A stretch of 64,000 nt of DNA from Hexactinellida sp. DTS-2022 (GCA_028753945.1 JAPNXP010000005.1:1674001-1738000); one strand, 5' to 3'. Numbered from the stretch's first letter, positions 27,817 through 40,344 are shown. Notes: a model not told the origin generated them from the sequence alone. Numbers and translations: made by a program.

Positions 27817-27926
27817 CTGTCGAAACCGGTTTATTCTAACACCGGTTTTTTCTAACTATTATAAATCGGTTTTTTCTTACTTTATTTCCATGCAAAGAAT
27901 TGGTTAGAAAAAACCGGTTTCGACTG
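27817..27926. mobile_element. Pogo/Tc1-type MITE
   Basis: Inverted ends CTGTCGAAACCGGTTT and AAACCGGTTTCGACTG with flanking TA on both sides. Internal AACCGGTTTTTTCTAAC repeats; non-coding. Confidence 0.8.
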
Positions 27927-27988
27927 TACTAAGTATCATGTTGCATTTATTCTCTAAACTTATCAACTTAGTTTGTGCTAAACTAAGC

Positions 27989-28302
27989 CAGTGTTCCCCA
28001 AACTATTTTTACTAGTGCACCCCCTGATACATGAAAGTTTGGTTGTGCACCCCCAGGAGATACCTAAGTCTGAATGACTCTATTGACCCCGACTATTTTA
28101 TGTAATTAATATAATAGACAGGAGAATATTCACTACTCACAGAACACAATAGTAATCAATCAATATAGTCAAGTAGTCAGAATGCACTTGCAGATTATAA
28201 TAAAAAATAGTTGACTTTAAAATGCTCAATATTCACTCACTCCTTGTCCCGTGCACCCCCAAGGGGTTCATGCACCCCAGGTTGGCACAATGGGAACCAC
28301 TG
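27989..28302. mobile_element. hAT-type MITE
   Basis: Starts CAGTGTTCCCCAAACT and ends TGGGAACCACTG. Flanks AACTAAGC and AACTAAAA match at 6 of 8 positions, an aged 8-bp duplication. The interior has GTGCACCCCC in inverted positions. Confidence 0.75.
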
Positions 28303-28894
28303 AACTAAAAATTTAAGTCTAGTTCTTACCAGACTTATATGATTTTTCATTTTAATATGCTTGTACTATTTGAAAATTATTTTATTAATTCATTTATTAT
28401 ACGTACCTCACATTCTTGTAGTATATAAACACTACTGTACTATATCCTAATTTTTGGGTGGTGGAATCGTGTTTTGATATTTCACTGGAAAATAATTTGC
28501 AATTAAAGAAGGTAATAGATTGATCAAGTAAAAATGTTCGTAGATTGCGAGGAAATAATAATTTAAGTTAAGTTTAAGTTTATACAAAACTAAGTTTGCC
28601 TTTAAGTTTTGCGAAGTTAAGTAAACTTAGCCTAAACTAATTCAAAACTTTGTTTAGACTTAGTTTAAGTTTATGAAATGATAGTGAATAAGGCCCCTGG
28701 TTAATAGATAATAAAACTAACAACAAATAACTTGGTTTGATTCTAAATGTATATTCAGCTTGTTTAATTAGAATGGAAAGGAATTAACAACTCAGAAATT
28801 GCCATACTGTTGGTTAATTTATTAAGACTGACTGGATTTATGGGATTTGGTTAAAAGTAAGAGAAATCAGGAAAAAGGATTGGGATTGAAAATA

Positions 28895-28995
28895 CAGGAT
28901 GACATCTATAACCTGTGAGACATATCCTGAAATTTTGAGCTCTTAGTTTCAAAATGAAACTTTGTTCTGTGGAGAGGATACGGACATAAAATATA
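28895..28995 (+). repeat. Dispersed fragment of the satellite unit
   Basis: The stretch from ACCTGTGAGACATATCC through GGAGAGGATACGGAC matches the variant satellite segment at 1190-1270 and, reversed, 20635-20715. It shows that pieces of the satellite lie outside the arrays. Confidence 0.6.
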
Positions 28996-29234
28996 AACTA
29001 CCTAAGTCAGTCATTTGAAAACTGACCCACTACAATTAAGAATCTAATAACAGTTGAAATAATGAATAATGTAGCTTAGCATTTAGTAGAATAAATATGA
29101 AACTGGAGATTTGAAATTTAGAATAGGAATCTGATAAAATGAATCTGACACCGTAATAACGAAGTGAAGTGTTAGACATGTAAATTGGCTTGTATGCACA
29201 TAACTATGCTACTACAATACTATTTTATAGTATA

Positions 29235-30405
29235 CGAGCCCTTCGGTCTCGGTCGCTTTGCGACAGATCGGTGCTACGCACCTCAAGTTAACGGCCGCTA
29301 TGCGGCCTTACTCCCCACCGTTGCTACCATGGAAAATGTTAGAGGAAGTTATATACAACTCTTTCTACCATTTCCATAGTTTTAACTTGTTTACGAATAA
29401 TTCCCGTCGGAAGCAAACTTCTAGAATGATTTTGAATTTTTCGTTAATTTGTTTACATATTTTTGGTAAACAACATAACAACAACAAATATTCATATTAG
29501 AAATTAAAAATGCGAAATTCGTGTTCAGCACACTTGTTTACCTATAATACCCTTTGAAAGCAAACTTCTAGGTTGATTTCGAATTTCATTAATTTGTTTA
29601 CCTATTTTGTGTAAACAACAACAATAAATATTCATATTATAAATTTATAGACGCGAAATTCGTGTTCAGCATACTTGTTTACCTACAATACCCGTTGAAA
29701 GCTAACTTCTAGGTTGATTTTGAATTTTCATTAATTTGTTTACCTATTTTGTGTAAACAACAACAACAAATATTCATATTATAAATTTATAAACGCGAAA
29801 TTCGTGTTCAGCATACTTGTTTACCTATAATACCCGTTGAAAGCTAACTTCTAGGTTGATTTTGAATTTTAATTAATTTGTTTACCTATTTTGTGTAAAC
29901 AACAACAACAAATATTAATATGAGAAATTTATAAACGCGAAATTCGTGTTCGGCATACTTGTTTACCTATAATACCCGTTGAAAGCTAACTTCTAGGTTG
30001 ATTTTGAATTTTAATTAATTTGTTTACCTATTTTGTGTAAACAACAACACCAAATATTCATATTAGAAAAATATAACCGCGAAAATCGTCTTCAGCATAC
30101 TTGTTTACCTATAATATCCGTTGGAAGCTAACTTCTTGGTTGATTTTGAATTTTCATTAATTTGTTTACCTATTTTGTGTAAACAACAACAACAAATATT
30201 CATATGAGAAATTTATAAACGCGAAATTCGTGTTCAGCATACTTGTTTACCTATTATAAGAATTGTTTACCTATTATAACATTTGAAAGTTAGTTTATAT
30301 CCCAATATTAATTGCGGTTTCTATTCCCCCATCAATTTAATATAATCCGGACAAACACACACACACACAAACAAACAAACAACAATCGAGATTTAATAAT
30401 ATAGA
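29235..30405 (-). mobile_element. Non-autonomous Helitron with internal tandem repeats
   Basis: Comparison of the two TIR arms gives the empty site AGTATA/TTTGGC; this 1,171-bp insertion lies exactly between A and T with no duplication. On the minus strand it starts TCTATATTATTAAATCTCG, a typical Helitron start, and ends with GC-rich hairpin sequence and GGGCTCG before a host T. The last four bases are CTCG rather than the usual CTRR. The interior holds about six copies of a roughly 150-bp repeat with GCGAAATTCGTGTTCAGCA, and there is a CA-rich tract near the 5' end. No Rep-helicase is encoded. Confidence 0.85.
29390..30270. repeat. Minisatellite inside the Helitron
   Basis: About six copies of a roughly 150-bp unit with TTTGTTTACCTATTTTGTG, AACAACAAATATTCATAT and GCGAAATTCGTGTTCAGCA. 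Confidence 0.9.
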
Positions 30406-32061
30406 TTTGGCTTCAGTGATGATTTCAATTTTTCCCATAGAGTTTGGCTTATGAGCTAAAAAAATTTTAACTTTTTTATTTCTTAACCGATTTTAGTGAT
30501 CTTTAGCTCAATCTTCATGTCTCGACGGGTTCTATCACGTGGCATACAGTGATTTTGACCATCTTTGAAAAAGTAGGGGGGTGTAAGATTGTGCAATTGT
30601 ACCGCCTGTTATATATTTTGATCAGAAGAAAGCTTGGATGACTGCTGATATCCTAAAAACTATTCTCACGCGAATAAATTCCAGATTGATTCGCGAATCT
30701 CGCTCAGTCTTACTATTCATGGATAATGCAGGATGCCATCCAGATTATCTACTAGGAAAATTCACGAATATTAGCATTTGCTTTCTACCTGCTAATACTA
30801 CATCCAAGCTTCAGCCTCTAGATCTTGGGGTCATACAAAATTTCAAAGTTCACTATCGCCGCTTTTTTCTGAGATATGTTCTTGCTAAGATTGATGAATG
30901 CGACACAGCATCTGATGTTTCTAAATCAGTGAATATACTTAAGGCAATCCAATGGGTAGCCAATGCTTGGGACATGGTTAATCCTGAAACTATTTCTAAA
31001 TGTTTCAGAAATGCTGGTATTCTGAGTGGTTCCATGGATGTTATTAATCGTGGACTCTACGAAAATGATGACAGCGATGACCCATTTTTAGAATCAGATC
31101 AATATCTAATAGGACTACAGACGCTTATTGACAAGACCGTTCATGAAGGTTGTAACGTAAATGAATATATACATTGCGATGGGGATCTATCAGTGTGTAC
31201 AAATCTAGATTGTAATTGGGAAGACAATTTTTTGAAAGATATCGGTCAACCTGCCCAAGAAGGTGAGATCACAGATCCGGAAAGTGACCACATTGAAGAT
31301 GTAGAATTTGTAGAGGATGCTCCACTAGTGTTGAATACTTATAAAGAGGTGATAGTGGGCCTGGAAAATGTTCAAAAGTTCTTGGAAGTGCGTGGCCATG
31401 GAGCAGAGGCATCGGGGATTGCTGCCACAATAGAATCATGCGTGGACTACAAGCTCAAGGGATTGAGCCAATCATCCCTTAGTGATTTTTTTAGTATTAA
31501 TTAGGCCCCCAGTAGTAATCGGTTATAAGAGCATCGGAAGTAGAGAAAAACGTCTTTATAACCAATTTAGATTCATGTAAACGATGTTCTTATAACCGAT
31601 TACTTAGTATCAATATATGCTATTTAAGCTTTTGAATAATATATTAAGGGTGTATACGAGCAACCTCCGAGTAGCGGCAACCTCCGAGAAGCGGCACAAA
31701 ATCATTCTCCCGATTGGTGCCGCTTTGGGAGGTTTACCTGTATATGGAATTTGTTGACTCTACTCAACTCACCGTGGATAACATTGCTAAAATAAAAAAC
31801 TAATAATATAATATATTATCAATACAGAATGAATGAATGGCATGTAACTCAAGATGGTTTATGATAGAAACAAACTTCAAATTTATCTACCGTTCCTTGT
31901 GACTCGAACCAATTAAAAGTTGGTTTTTGACACCTTGGGCGTTGATGTCTTGGTGAAAAAAATCCAAAATTGCAGCCTGCGCCGACAGCATGTTCCTTTG
32001 GAGGCACTATCAATAAACCACCAACAAAATATAGTGCCACCAAAGGAACATGCGTCGGCAC

Positions 32062-32729
32062 CAGGGTTGCCAATCCAACCCAATCGAGAAGATCTTCGAT
32101 TGCCAATTGCTGCATTTTTCATCGATTGGATTATCGGTTGGATTGCTGCATTTTTCATCGATTGGATTGTCGATTGGATTGGTTCGATTTATATCGATTG
32201 GATTGCAATCGATGAATTTTCATCGATTTTTTCGATTGTTTGTTTTTTCAATTCTAAATACAGGTAAACCTCCCAAAGCGGCACCTCCGAGTCGCGGCAA
32301 CCTCCGAGAAGCGGCACAAAATCATTCTCCCGATGGGTGCCGCTTTGGGAGGTTTACCTTACGAGCAACCTCCCAAAGCGGCAACCTCCGAGAAGCGGCA
32401 CAAAATCATTCTCCCGATGGGTGCCGCTTTGGGAGGTTTACCTGTAATGCCAAAATTTAAAAAGCTCAATTGAGCGTCAATTAAACCCAATAATATATGT
32501 TTTAAGTTTGAACATATGATGAAACATAACTCTTTTTGATACAATACTGAGGAGTAAACGATCGAAAAAAATCGGAGAAACAATCCAAAAAATCGATGAT
32601 ATTTGGATTGTCGATTGCGATTGGATTGTCATCCGAATAATCGATTGTCGAAATTTGGATTGCCGATTGTCCAAATTTGGCTCGATTGGATTGGATTGTC
32701 GATTGGATTGGGTTGGATTGGCAACCCTG
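32062..32729. mobile_element. hAT-type MITE inserted in a satellite hairpin
   Basis: Ends CAGGGTTGCCAATCCAACCC and GGTTGGATTGGCAACCCTG, with a perfect 8-bp duplication GTCGGCAC (32054-32061, 32730-32737). Internal CGATTGGATT repeats. It contains a pogo-type MITE (32261-32444). The sister copy at 54623-55119 lacks that insertion. Open frames here are repeat translations. Confidence 0.92.
32261..32444. mobile_element. Tigger-derived MITE, internally duplicated
   Basis: Has the same CAGGTAAACCTCCCAAAGCG ends as the Tigger at 22316 and TA on both sides. Two near-identical copies of about 90 bp stand head to tail. It was probably mobilised by the Tigger transposase family. Confidence 0.9.
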
Positions 32730-32960
32730 GTCGGCACAGGCTGCAATTTTGGATTTTTTTATTACTGTGCCGACTATACTATAGTATAGTGGCCCAGTTT
32801 TAATCTTACTGCCTTTATTCTATATTTTTTCTCCGTAGACGGTGCCCTGGCCAGACCTTTATAATTGATGGGCTGAGACTTGGCATGTAGGTGCGTATGG
32901 ACTGTCTAATTTGCACCTGGGGTTACGAATTTTGATCAAATTGTTTTAAAACCTATTTAA

Positions 32961-33052
32961 CACGACGTTTACCACCGATGGGTCACGGAAATGGAACTAA
33001 ACCACTTTATGCCCATATATGGGCATGTGGGTCACAAGTGGTTATCAGCGGG
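32961..33052. mobile_element. TTAA-type MITE, copy 1
   Basis: 92 bp from CACGACGTTTACCACC to GTTATCAGCGGG, flanked by TTAA on both sides. The sister satellite unit at 34240-34270 shows the empty site with one TTAA. Has a central palindrome CCCATATATGGG. TTAA fits piggyBac or Kolobok. Identical to the copy at 56660-56751. Confidence 0.9.
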
Positions 33053-34598
33053 TTAAACTATTTATAGCTCATAAAATGAAATAATTATTTTTTAGCTTGA
33101 TAAATTTTACATGTACGGACAGAGAATTAAATTCTACACCTTTTCACCGTGCAAGAATTTTCAAATTGTACTTAGTTTGTGCCACAATTGAGTTGCAAGT
33201 TTCATTTGTTTACTAACACTTCAGTTCAATTGAAAGTGTTAAATCTAATCATATTGTTTCAACTCGTTATTATTAAATTGATTCAACTTGTGAGATCGAG
33301 TAGGCTTCTATTTTCCAATTGAAAACTAAGATTATATATTTCATAACAACGACAGATTAAGTGAATATATTCCCTTCTGCAGGAATACTCTTGTACTATT
33401 AATAAACTGACGTAATTAATTATAATTAGTCTGTATTTAATATATATAGATGCTTCCAATTTGTTTATAAGGGATCATCGAGAGTGCGGAATTGAAATTT
33501 GATAGCCAAATTAATTAATTAATTATCTATGACAATATAATTTAACTTAATAATTTTAAGTTGACATTGAAATTGGTGTAATATTATAAATAATATTAAT
33601 TATTATTTACACTAATTAATTAAATATCATAAATCTCAGAGATTATAGAAGATAGAAACAAATTTCAAATTTATCAATTGATCCTTATGCCACATAGCAC
33701 CTCTACAAATGGGTCTTGACACCTTGAGGTGATGATGACATCGTCAAAAAAATGTGTTTCTACAATTTTGTGAATTCTATATTTCGAGTGGGTTGGTTGG
33801 TGTTGGGTGATCACCCAACACTCACATAAAAAATGCTGAGTCATCACTTATTATATTCCACTGAAACTTGAATAACTTTGAAATGAAGTGAGCTAAAACG
33901 AAACTTCCAACTCACTAAGGGTCGTTGCCTTTTGAAACACCTTTCTGAAATAATTTAACACCTTCATAGTGATGATGACTTGGCGGAAAAAAATCCAAAA
34001 TTGCAGCCTGTGCCTACAGCATGTTCCTTTGGAGGCACTATCAATAAACCACAATCAAAATATAGTGCCACCAAAGGAACATGCGTCGGCACAGGCTGCA
34101 ATTTTGGATTTTATTCTATATTTTTTCTCCGTAGACGGTGCCCTGGCCAGACCTTTATAATTGATGGGCTGAAACTTGGCATGTAGGTGCGTATGGACCG
34201 TCTAATTTGCACCTGGGTTTACGAATTTTGATCAAATTATTTTAACACCTATTTAAACTATTTATAGCTCATAAAATGAAATAATTATTTTTTAGCTTGA
34301 TAAATTTTACATGTACGGACAGAGAATTAAATTCTACACCTTTTCGCATTGCACGAATCTTTAAATTGGGTTTCATTTTTGCCACAATCGAGTTGCGAAT
34401 TTCCTTTGTTTACTAACACTTCAGTTCAATTGAAAGTGTTAAATCTAATTCTATTGTTCAACTTGTGATTATTATATTGATTTAACTTGTGAGATCGAGT
34501 AGGCTTCTATTTTCCAAATGAAAACCGAGATTTTACATCCATAACAACGACAGATTATGTGATTATATTTACTCCTGCGAGAATATTATTGCACTTGT

Positions 34599-35087
34599 TA
34601 AAATGCGATGGAGTAGATAATATTTACAATGTGCACCCAGTCCTCAGGTAGTAGAGCTTCACATGTATAGAGATTTCCCAAGGACGGAAATACTTAGCAC
34701 AAAGGAAGACTTGCTTGGGAGAATAAAATTCATCTCTATGGAGAAACTTTATCCACTCATCCTTTTGTGAGGTATTGAAAAGTACTGAGAGCTTGCTCAT
34801 AATACTTAGTAAATTTTTGTTAAATCAACTACATAATTTTGTTGAAGTGGTAAGCCACAAATACTACAAAGTGTCATTCCTATGTAATTCGAAGGTTACC
34901 AAGCAACCGAGATATGTGTAACCTGGCCACAATTAGGGTAATTACTTGGTATTTTAATGGTAACTATGTATGAAGAGAATACATATACGGTATAAGCACA
35001 ATTTTTATCCAAAGTAAACTAATACGTATATCAATTCACTCAAATAAAATTCTAGAATAGTAGCACTTTGCTTTCCGATTATAAAAC
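34599..35087. other. Intergenic, nothing recognised
   Basis: Non-repetitive AT-rich sequence between the satellite and the KDZ-like remnants. Confidence 0.5.
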
Positions 35088-38000
35088 ATGGCAGAAAAAC
35101 TGACATTTACAAACCTCAATATCACTAAACGGAAGAAACGAAGGTTGCAACCAGAAGATTGAGAGATGCTATTTATAGAAATTGAACGTAACCAAACCAC
35201 GGAAAACTTAGAAAATATATAATGACTCAATGGCATTGGAAATACCTATTTCACCTACAGCACGTAAGTAATGTATTTAATTAACTTTTCAATAAGCAAC
35301 AATCCTGTTCAATTCAAAAAAATATATTTTGTAATTTAAATAAGATTAGAAACATGTTTACACTGAAATATATAGTGTAGTTCACGTATTAACAATTCGC
35401 CTAAATAGCAAGCTATCTTGCATCCCCAAGATATCATTTAATATTTATTAATTATGTTCCCCTAGGAGTAATATTAGTAATAATATTCGTGCAAAATGTA
35501 ACTTGTTATAACGCGAATTCTAATGTATTTTAATATTATATTTAGATAATAAACCAGAAGTTAATTTCGATGAATTGCTTCTAGAGATCTCTCTCTTAGA
35601 TCAATATGTCCAATCCTTAATTGAAGAGTGTAAAGTCTGGAGTTGGAAGGGACTGATCTGGTTCTGATGGCAGATTATCAAAATAATGATGGTAAGTTAA
35701 TACACTAGTTTAATTTAGAAAACATTGAATATGATTTTTCTATCCTAGGAAGGAAAAATTCCTTATTCTCAATGAAGAAAATAAAATTTGTATATTTTGC
35801 TCTGAGGGTCAATGCTTACACTGTTAAGCAATGGCTAAATGTACGCAACTTGGGGTTGTTTCAATTTGTGAAATGTATAAAGAAAAAGCATTTTCTACTT
35901 TATCCCGAAAGTTACATTTTTTAGTTTATGAAAAGTGCAAGCAACTGCCATTGTTACTTTAACAAGGAAAGAAAATGGTATTGCAATACTTGTACTGGAC
36001 TCTGCAAACAGAAAAATGAAATTTCATCGGTTTTGACCACTTTGGAACCACAAGCAGAAGTGCAAAGCGAACTTAATTATTCTACAGTCTCCACACTTCC
36101 AATTCCTATTACACTGGATGAAAAATTGATTACGTTTATAATCAGCAGCTTTATAATGGGTTTTAATTATCACTACAAATTCTACCTGAAGCCTGCTATT
36201 GTGATAATGGTTATTCATTCAACACAAGTGAATATCTAAAGTTAGAACAAACAAGTTTATTTGTATATACAGAGACTGATGTGCTCGAACTGAAGGAACA
36301 CAAAAGTAAGAAAATATTGTGACATTATTAATTAAGTATTAGTATGCCTGTGCCATTTTAAGTAGTTTAATTTTGATATTTGTTTAGTATTCAGTTCCAG
36401 TTGCAATGTACCATGCAAATGTAAAACCAGTTTAGAAGGACTAAACAAACTACTCTCAAATGTCAATAATCACTACCTTATTCATTATGGGTCATTCCGT
36501 TATTTTATGATTACAACGAACTGATGACATAATCCAGAAATACATTACATGGCTATGTGAAGTAAGCAATACTAGAAACTATAATTTACTGATTGTTTTG
36601 TTAAAAACTCGTAAATTTCTTAATTTAAAGACCTCTTTTAATATACAATTTACATTTTAAGGGTAGTAAAATTGGCTAACTAAATGTATTACCCAATTGT
36701 ATCTAGGGCTAAGAACATGAAAATGCAACTTATGGGAAGAGAACAAAAGTACCATTATCATGTTATTAAACATGCATGGAATGCTTATTTACGTATGATA
36801 AGCATTGATTATAATATATATTGCTAGCTTTACTTGTCCCATTTGTAAAGACAAGCCCGAAGTAATTATTAGGGACGGGGTAACAATGGGCACATGTAAA
36901 CAGTTACCAGAGGCATTTTTTGAGTATGATGAGAGACATCAGTATATCAGTATAGTATGCACCAGTTCCAATAGCAGAACAAATCTATATTTCAAATGTA
37001 GCGGCAAGAAAATATCTGAAAGCATTAACATCGAAAGGCTTAATTAATGATGATTTCAAAGAAATGTTGGAACTTCTACCAAATGAACTAACTGAATATA
37101 TTATTTTAAGCATACCTGCATAAATCTGCAAATTATAACAATTATCGATGAATATCCAAATGCCAAAAAGACAGTTAAATTGTTTAGCTGCTCCGAACCA
37201 ATCTCAGGTTTATTTGAGTTATTTCAATTCTCTCTGCTGACCAACTATGAAAGACAATCATTTGTTCGACTATCCTTAGAAAATCGTGTCAAACGTTCCA
37301 TTATTACAGCAATATTTCGAAAGGAATACACCTTAGGAATATTGTTAAATTCACTAACTACAACTCCATCAGACCATAATGAAGAAGAGGTTAGTTTGCA
37401 TCCAATACTTTGCCATTTTACTCAGTAAAATACTCCTGAAAGTAAAAACTTTGTAGTCGCCCAACTCGTATTCTCATCGAAGTAGAAGAGTGAAATTTAG
37501 AGGATAATTTCACATATTTTCCTGGATTTACAAAGAGTTACAAGTAAGTTAACTTATTACGGACTATTGTATATTAGTAACCTTGCAATTAACATAAATA
37601 TTAATGCAGTCGACTCCACATAATAAAGTCATCGGTTAATAGATTTCTCCGCTTTATCGGGTCAAATCAACCTGGTCCCGAGGTGATTAAGCGGAGTCGA
37701 CTGTATTTACTAATCTTGCTTTATACTTAGGCTGCCTATATACACAGACACGGATGCAGTAGAAGATACAATAGAAAAGTGCACGAAATTTTATCCAAAA
37801 CATCAAAGGTTATTACCTGGACTACTTATCATCGTGTGCAGACACAAAGTTTGTTATGGATTCCATATAATGAGAAAAAGGAATCAACTGTGATGGTTTA
37901 TAACCTGCTATTGAAATACTTCAAAAGACCTCCACGAATCATAGTTTATGATAATGCGTGCAACTTATACAATACGTGTATGATCAGGTAGATTACTACG

Positions 38001-38275
38001 GTTTACAATACATGTTCAATTTTTAATTTTGCAATTTACAGGGATCCCAATTTATTCCAAGAAACAGCATTATTCATTGACCGTTTCCATTCGCGGAATC
38101 AATGTTGCAACATCTCTTATTCAATGAAATCAACCAACTGTGACACAATTGATGACATTACCTCTCAAGCTTGTGAACAACTATTCTCAGTCCTCAGACG
38201 AATATCTACAGAAATTTCTTTTATGAGGGTCGAAAACGTATTCTACAATATTAGATATTTTTTGCATGTTTAATT
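35088..38275 (+). pseudogene. Remnants of a KDZ-like (Kyakuja-Dileera-Zisupton) transposase gene
   Basis: Short coding pieces in the same order as the family. At 35805 CIFCSEGQCLHC and at 35975 WYCNTCTGLC are Cys clusters. At 36833 FTCPICKDKPEVIIRDG is typical of the CPxC...DG segment. From 37779 a longer piece includes PPRIIVYDNACNL, then across a probable intron FIDRFHSRNQCC and EQLFSVLRRI. The last blocks match the YD-x-AC, D-x-FH and EQ-x-FS pattern of KDZ transposases. Pieces lie in different frames with stops between. Some gaps may be introns, such as the one near 37988-38040, but frame breaks such as the stop after CLHC argue for decay. The start near 35088 (MAEKLTFTNL) is a guess. Confidence 0.55.
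37607..37703. mobile_element. Pogo/Tigger-type MITE
   Basis: Ends CAGTCGACTCC and GGAGTCGACTG as inverted repeats; TA on the right and TG (probably mutated TA) on the left. Lies within the KDZ-like remnants. Confidence 0.75.
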
Positions 38276-38727
38276 AAATATGAAATTCAAAAATTGTGAA
38301 AAGTAATAAAGATAACTAATACTCTTTCAAAAGATTCTTTCTAATACACTAAATAATATTCAAACTATTGTATAGTGGTGCATGAGTATCAAAGGAAGGT
38401 GGTCACCGCCTTTTTTTTGTATCCGGAAGGCCCACACATGGCTTATGATACCATTTTTACAATTTTGGCCCTCCACCATATTGTTGAATGCATATGTAGG
38501 CACAGTGGGTTAATAGCTTCCAGTAGGCCAATTTTTGACATTCAAATATTATAATTTCGTTCATACACGAAGTTGTAGTATAAGCAGTGGCGGATTCTTT
38601 AAAAAATTATGGGGGGCAAAATTGAACTTATCAGAGCTACTTTTTAATTCCTTTATACGTATATAGAATACTACACAGTACATATACTAAAACTACAATT
38701 TGTCCATGCTAGCTAATACGCGTTCAT
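38276..38727. other. Spacer with a possible hAT end
   Basis: GCAGTGGCGGATTC near 38586 resembles a common hAT end (CAGTGGCGGAT) but no partner was found. Nothing else recognised. Confidence 0.4.
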
Positions 38728-39439
38728 CAGGGTTGCCAACCCTCCCGCTTTGGCGGGAGTCTCCCGCTTTTTTGCCATTATTTCTCCCGTCCTCCCGACC
38801 TCCCGCCAAACTTTTGCTTTTTTGGAAATTGTTCCTATCTTTAGATTTTATGTTATATTTGTAAAATAACTAGATTTTTTTGCAAAAATTAGTCTAGATA
38901 CGAGTACCAAGTTTTGTTCTACTCATATACTTGTAAGTTAGTTACGATTCTTTAGCCCCCTTATTATTACACTGTACTATTATGTTTTAATTCGAATTTG
39001 GAAGAAATTCTTAAAAATAACTTGGGTGACTTAACGAGTGTTATCTTAGCAGCGGATTCAGCAGCGGATTCGCAAACCTCACTAATAGGCTAATAACTCA
39101 AAAAGTATAAGTTGCACATGAAAAGTGATCACATTATCAGGAAGAGAAAAGTTGGGACAACCCATATTTAATCCCAAAATGTCAAAATTCCTTAAGATGA
39201 TGACTCAGCAATTTTCGCTCAAATTTAGACCTCGGTTTTTCCATAAAAACTCAAAAACTATTCATTTTATCAAATTTTCCTTTTAACCACATATATATCT
39301 CACTTGGGACATCGTGTCATCTAAATTTCAAAACAAAATATTCATTTTTGAAAAAATATTTTTAACATAAATTTCACTAAAATCGGCTTACAATGATGAT
39401 TTCCAATATCCATAATGTTGGATATGTTGTCAGAGCATC

Positions 39440-39608
39440 CTTATATGTAGACCGTCTAGAAATAGACGGTCTATAAAAGCCCATACAAATAAGCCAAAAA
39501 TTTGTAGACCGTCTATAAATTCTGTAGACCACTTGCCCTGCTTTTTATGGGTAATACTAATGTATAGGGAATAAAACCTGGTCTATTTCTAGACGGTCTA
39601 CATATAAG
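39440..39608. mobile_element. Hairpin MITE inside the Mutator-like element
   Basis: Inverted ends CTTATATGTAGACCGTCTAG and its complement, with further TAGACCGTCTA copies inside. No clear target duplication. Confidence 0.65.
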
Positions 39609-40344
39609 ATATCTCATGTTGTCAACTCTAATAATACTATTGATAAGAATGTATTTGATATGCGTCACAGTGTTCACAGGAATTAAAGTTTTTGGTACCT
39701 CTGCAGAATAATTAATGACTGCATTCCTAATTATATCAAGGATTAGTGATTACTTTCTGTAAACACGATTGCAATACCTTACATAACACAAACACCTCAT
39801 ATACAAATATATTTGGAATGCGATATTCATTAAGAGAATAGAATCAGACATATAAACAATATTATGGTTAATTAATACAACAATGTTAGGTATTTTAAGC
39901 ATCTCCAGGTTTTTCCAATTCCATAATCTGCGTAACTTCTATCTGAATGATCTTACTTGTGGCCATGTTCCTTCTCTCCAAATATACGTATTTGCCTTTA
40001 AAGAGGGTGAATCTCATATAAATGTAAAGCAACATATTATCTCAGAATATGACTTACCAAAACGAGTGCATGATATTAAAATGGTGACAAATATTAGTAA
40101 TGCTTATATGAGATAAGAAAGATCGAGATAACCAAAGTTATCCTAAAAAAGTAAGAGAACTACTTAGTAGAACATGGAAATATAGAGAGAACTAGTTTAT
40201 TGGTTTAGGATTTAACACATTAATCATAATATGCATGAATTCCTTTCACTGATACGATATTAAAAGGGCGCCATTAAATATAACAGGATAGTACATCTAC
40301 AAATTGTGGTAAAACTATTGCAACTCTTCTAAAACTCTGCCTGT

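Larger units (their letters stand above)
24014..30599. mobile_element. Long-TIR element of uncertain superfamily inside the Tigger transposase
   Basis: The outer ends are exact inverted repeats starting CAATTGCACAATCTTACACC. Arms reach about 385 bp once later insertions are removed: left arm 24014-24575 with a 170-bp insert near 24369-24541, right arm 29036-30599 with a Helitron inside. The target duplication is TA, or GTAC if the palindromic flanks are counted; removal restores the Tigger frame exactly. The only transposase inside is a dead Merlin gene (26721-27665), but Merlin elements normally make 8-9 bp duplications, so it may be an unrelated passenger. The arms resemble those of the 42678-55333 element. 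Confidence 0.85.
23345..31504 (+). pseudogene. Tigger/pogo transposase, split by a 6.6-kb insertion
   Basis: Reading 23345-24013 then 30602-31504 gives one frame of 523 codons. The N-terminal 55 residues look like a CENP-B/psq-type helix-turn-helix, and about 70-140 like the second (Tc5-type) helix-turn-helix. The DDE_1 core follows: NLDETG with Asp178, FMDNAGCH with Asp264, and LQPLDLG with Asp297, giving D-D32-D spacing. It would cut and paste the element at TA sites in the nucleus. Two lesions are visible: an in-frame TAA at 23762-23764, where relatives have an amino acid, and the insertion between the first and second catalytic Asp. The frame is otherwise clean, including an acidic tail near 415-450. 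The ATG at 23345 opens the frame just before the first helix-turn-helix. Confidence 0.92.
22316..31740 (+). mobile_element. Tigger/pogo-like DNA transposon inserted in the satellite
   Basis: Inverted ends start CAGGTAAACCTCCCAAAGCG and are flanked by TA (22314-22315, 31741-31742). The flanks join into a continuous satellite unit once the element is removed. Sub-terminal CTCCGAG and AGCGGCA repeats occur at both ends. Without the 6.6-kb insertion (24014-30599) the element is about 2.84 kb, a full-length size for a Tigger. It has two divergent reading frames: a HIRAN protein on the minus strand (22659-23054) and a CENP-B/DDE_1-type transposase on the plus strand (from 23345), with a 290-bp intergenic region that probably holds both promoters. 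Confidence 0.93.
31743..34598 (-). repeat. Satellite units, reverse orientation, right part
   Basis: Continuation of 20369-22313 after the Tigger. Reversed landmarks lie near 32915 and 34210. One hairpin (31966-32757) is split by a hAT MITE; another lies near 33996-34112. The perfect palindrome GTGTTGGGTGATCACCCAACAC of the long unit type is near 33801. The array ends near 34598. Confidence 0.9.

Noticed and set aside
24014..30599. Calling the whole 6.6-kb element a Merlin transposon
   Set aside because: The target duplication is TA or GTAC, not 8-9 bp, and the ends are 2.5 kb or more from the dead Merlin gene.
20717..34210. tRNA or 5S-like sequence in the conserved GCACCTGGGGTTACGA block
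   Set aside because: No cloverleaf or A/B box pair could be built from it.
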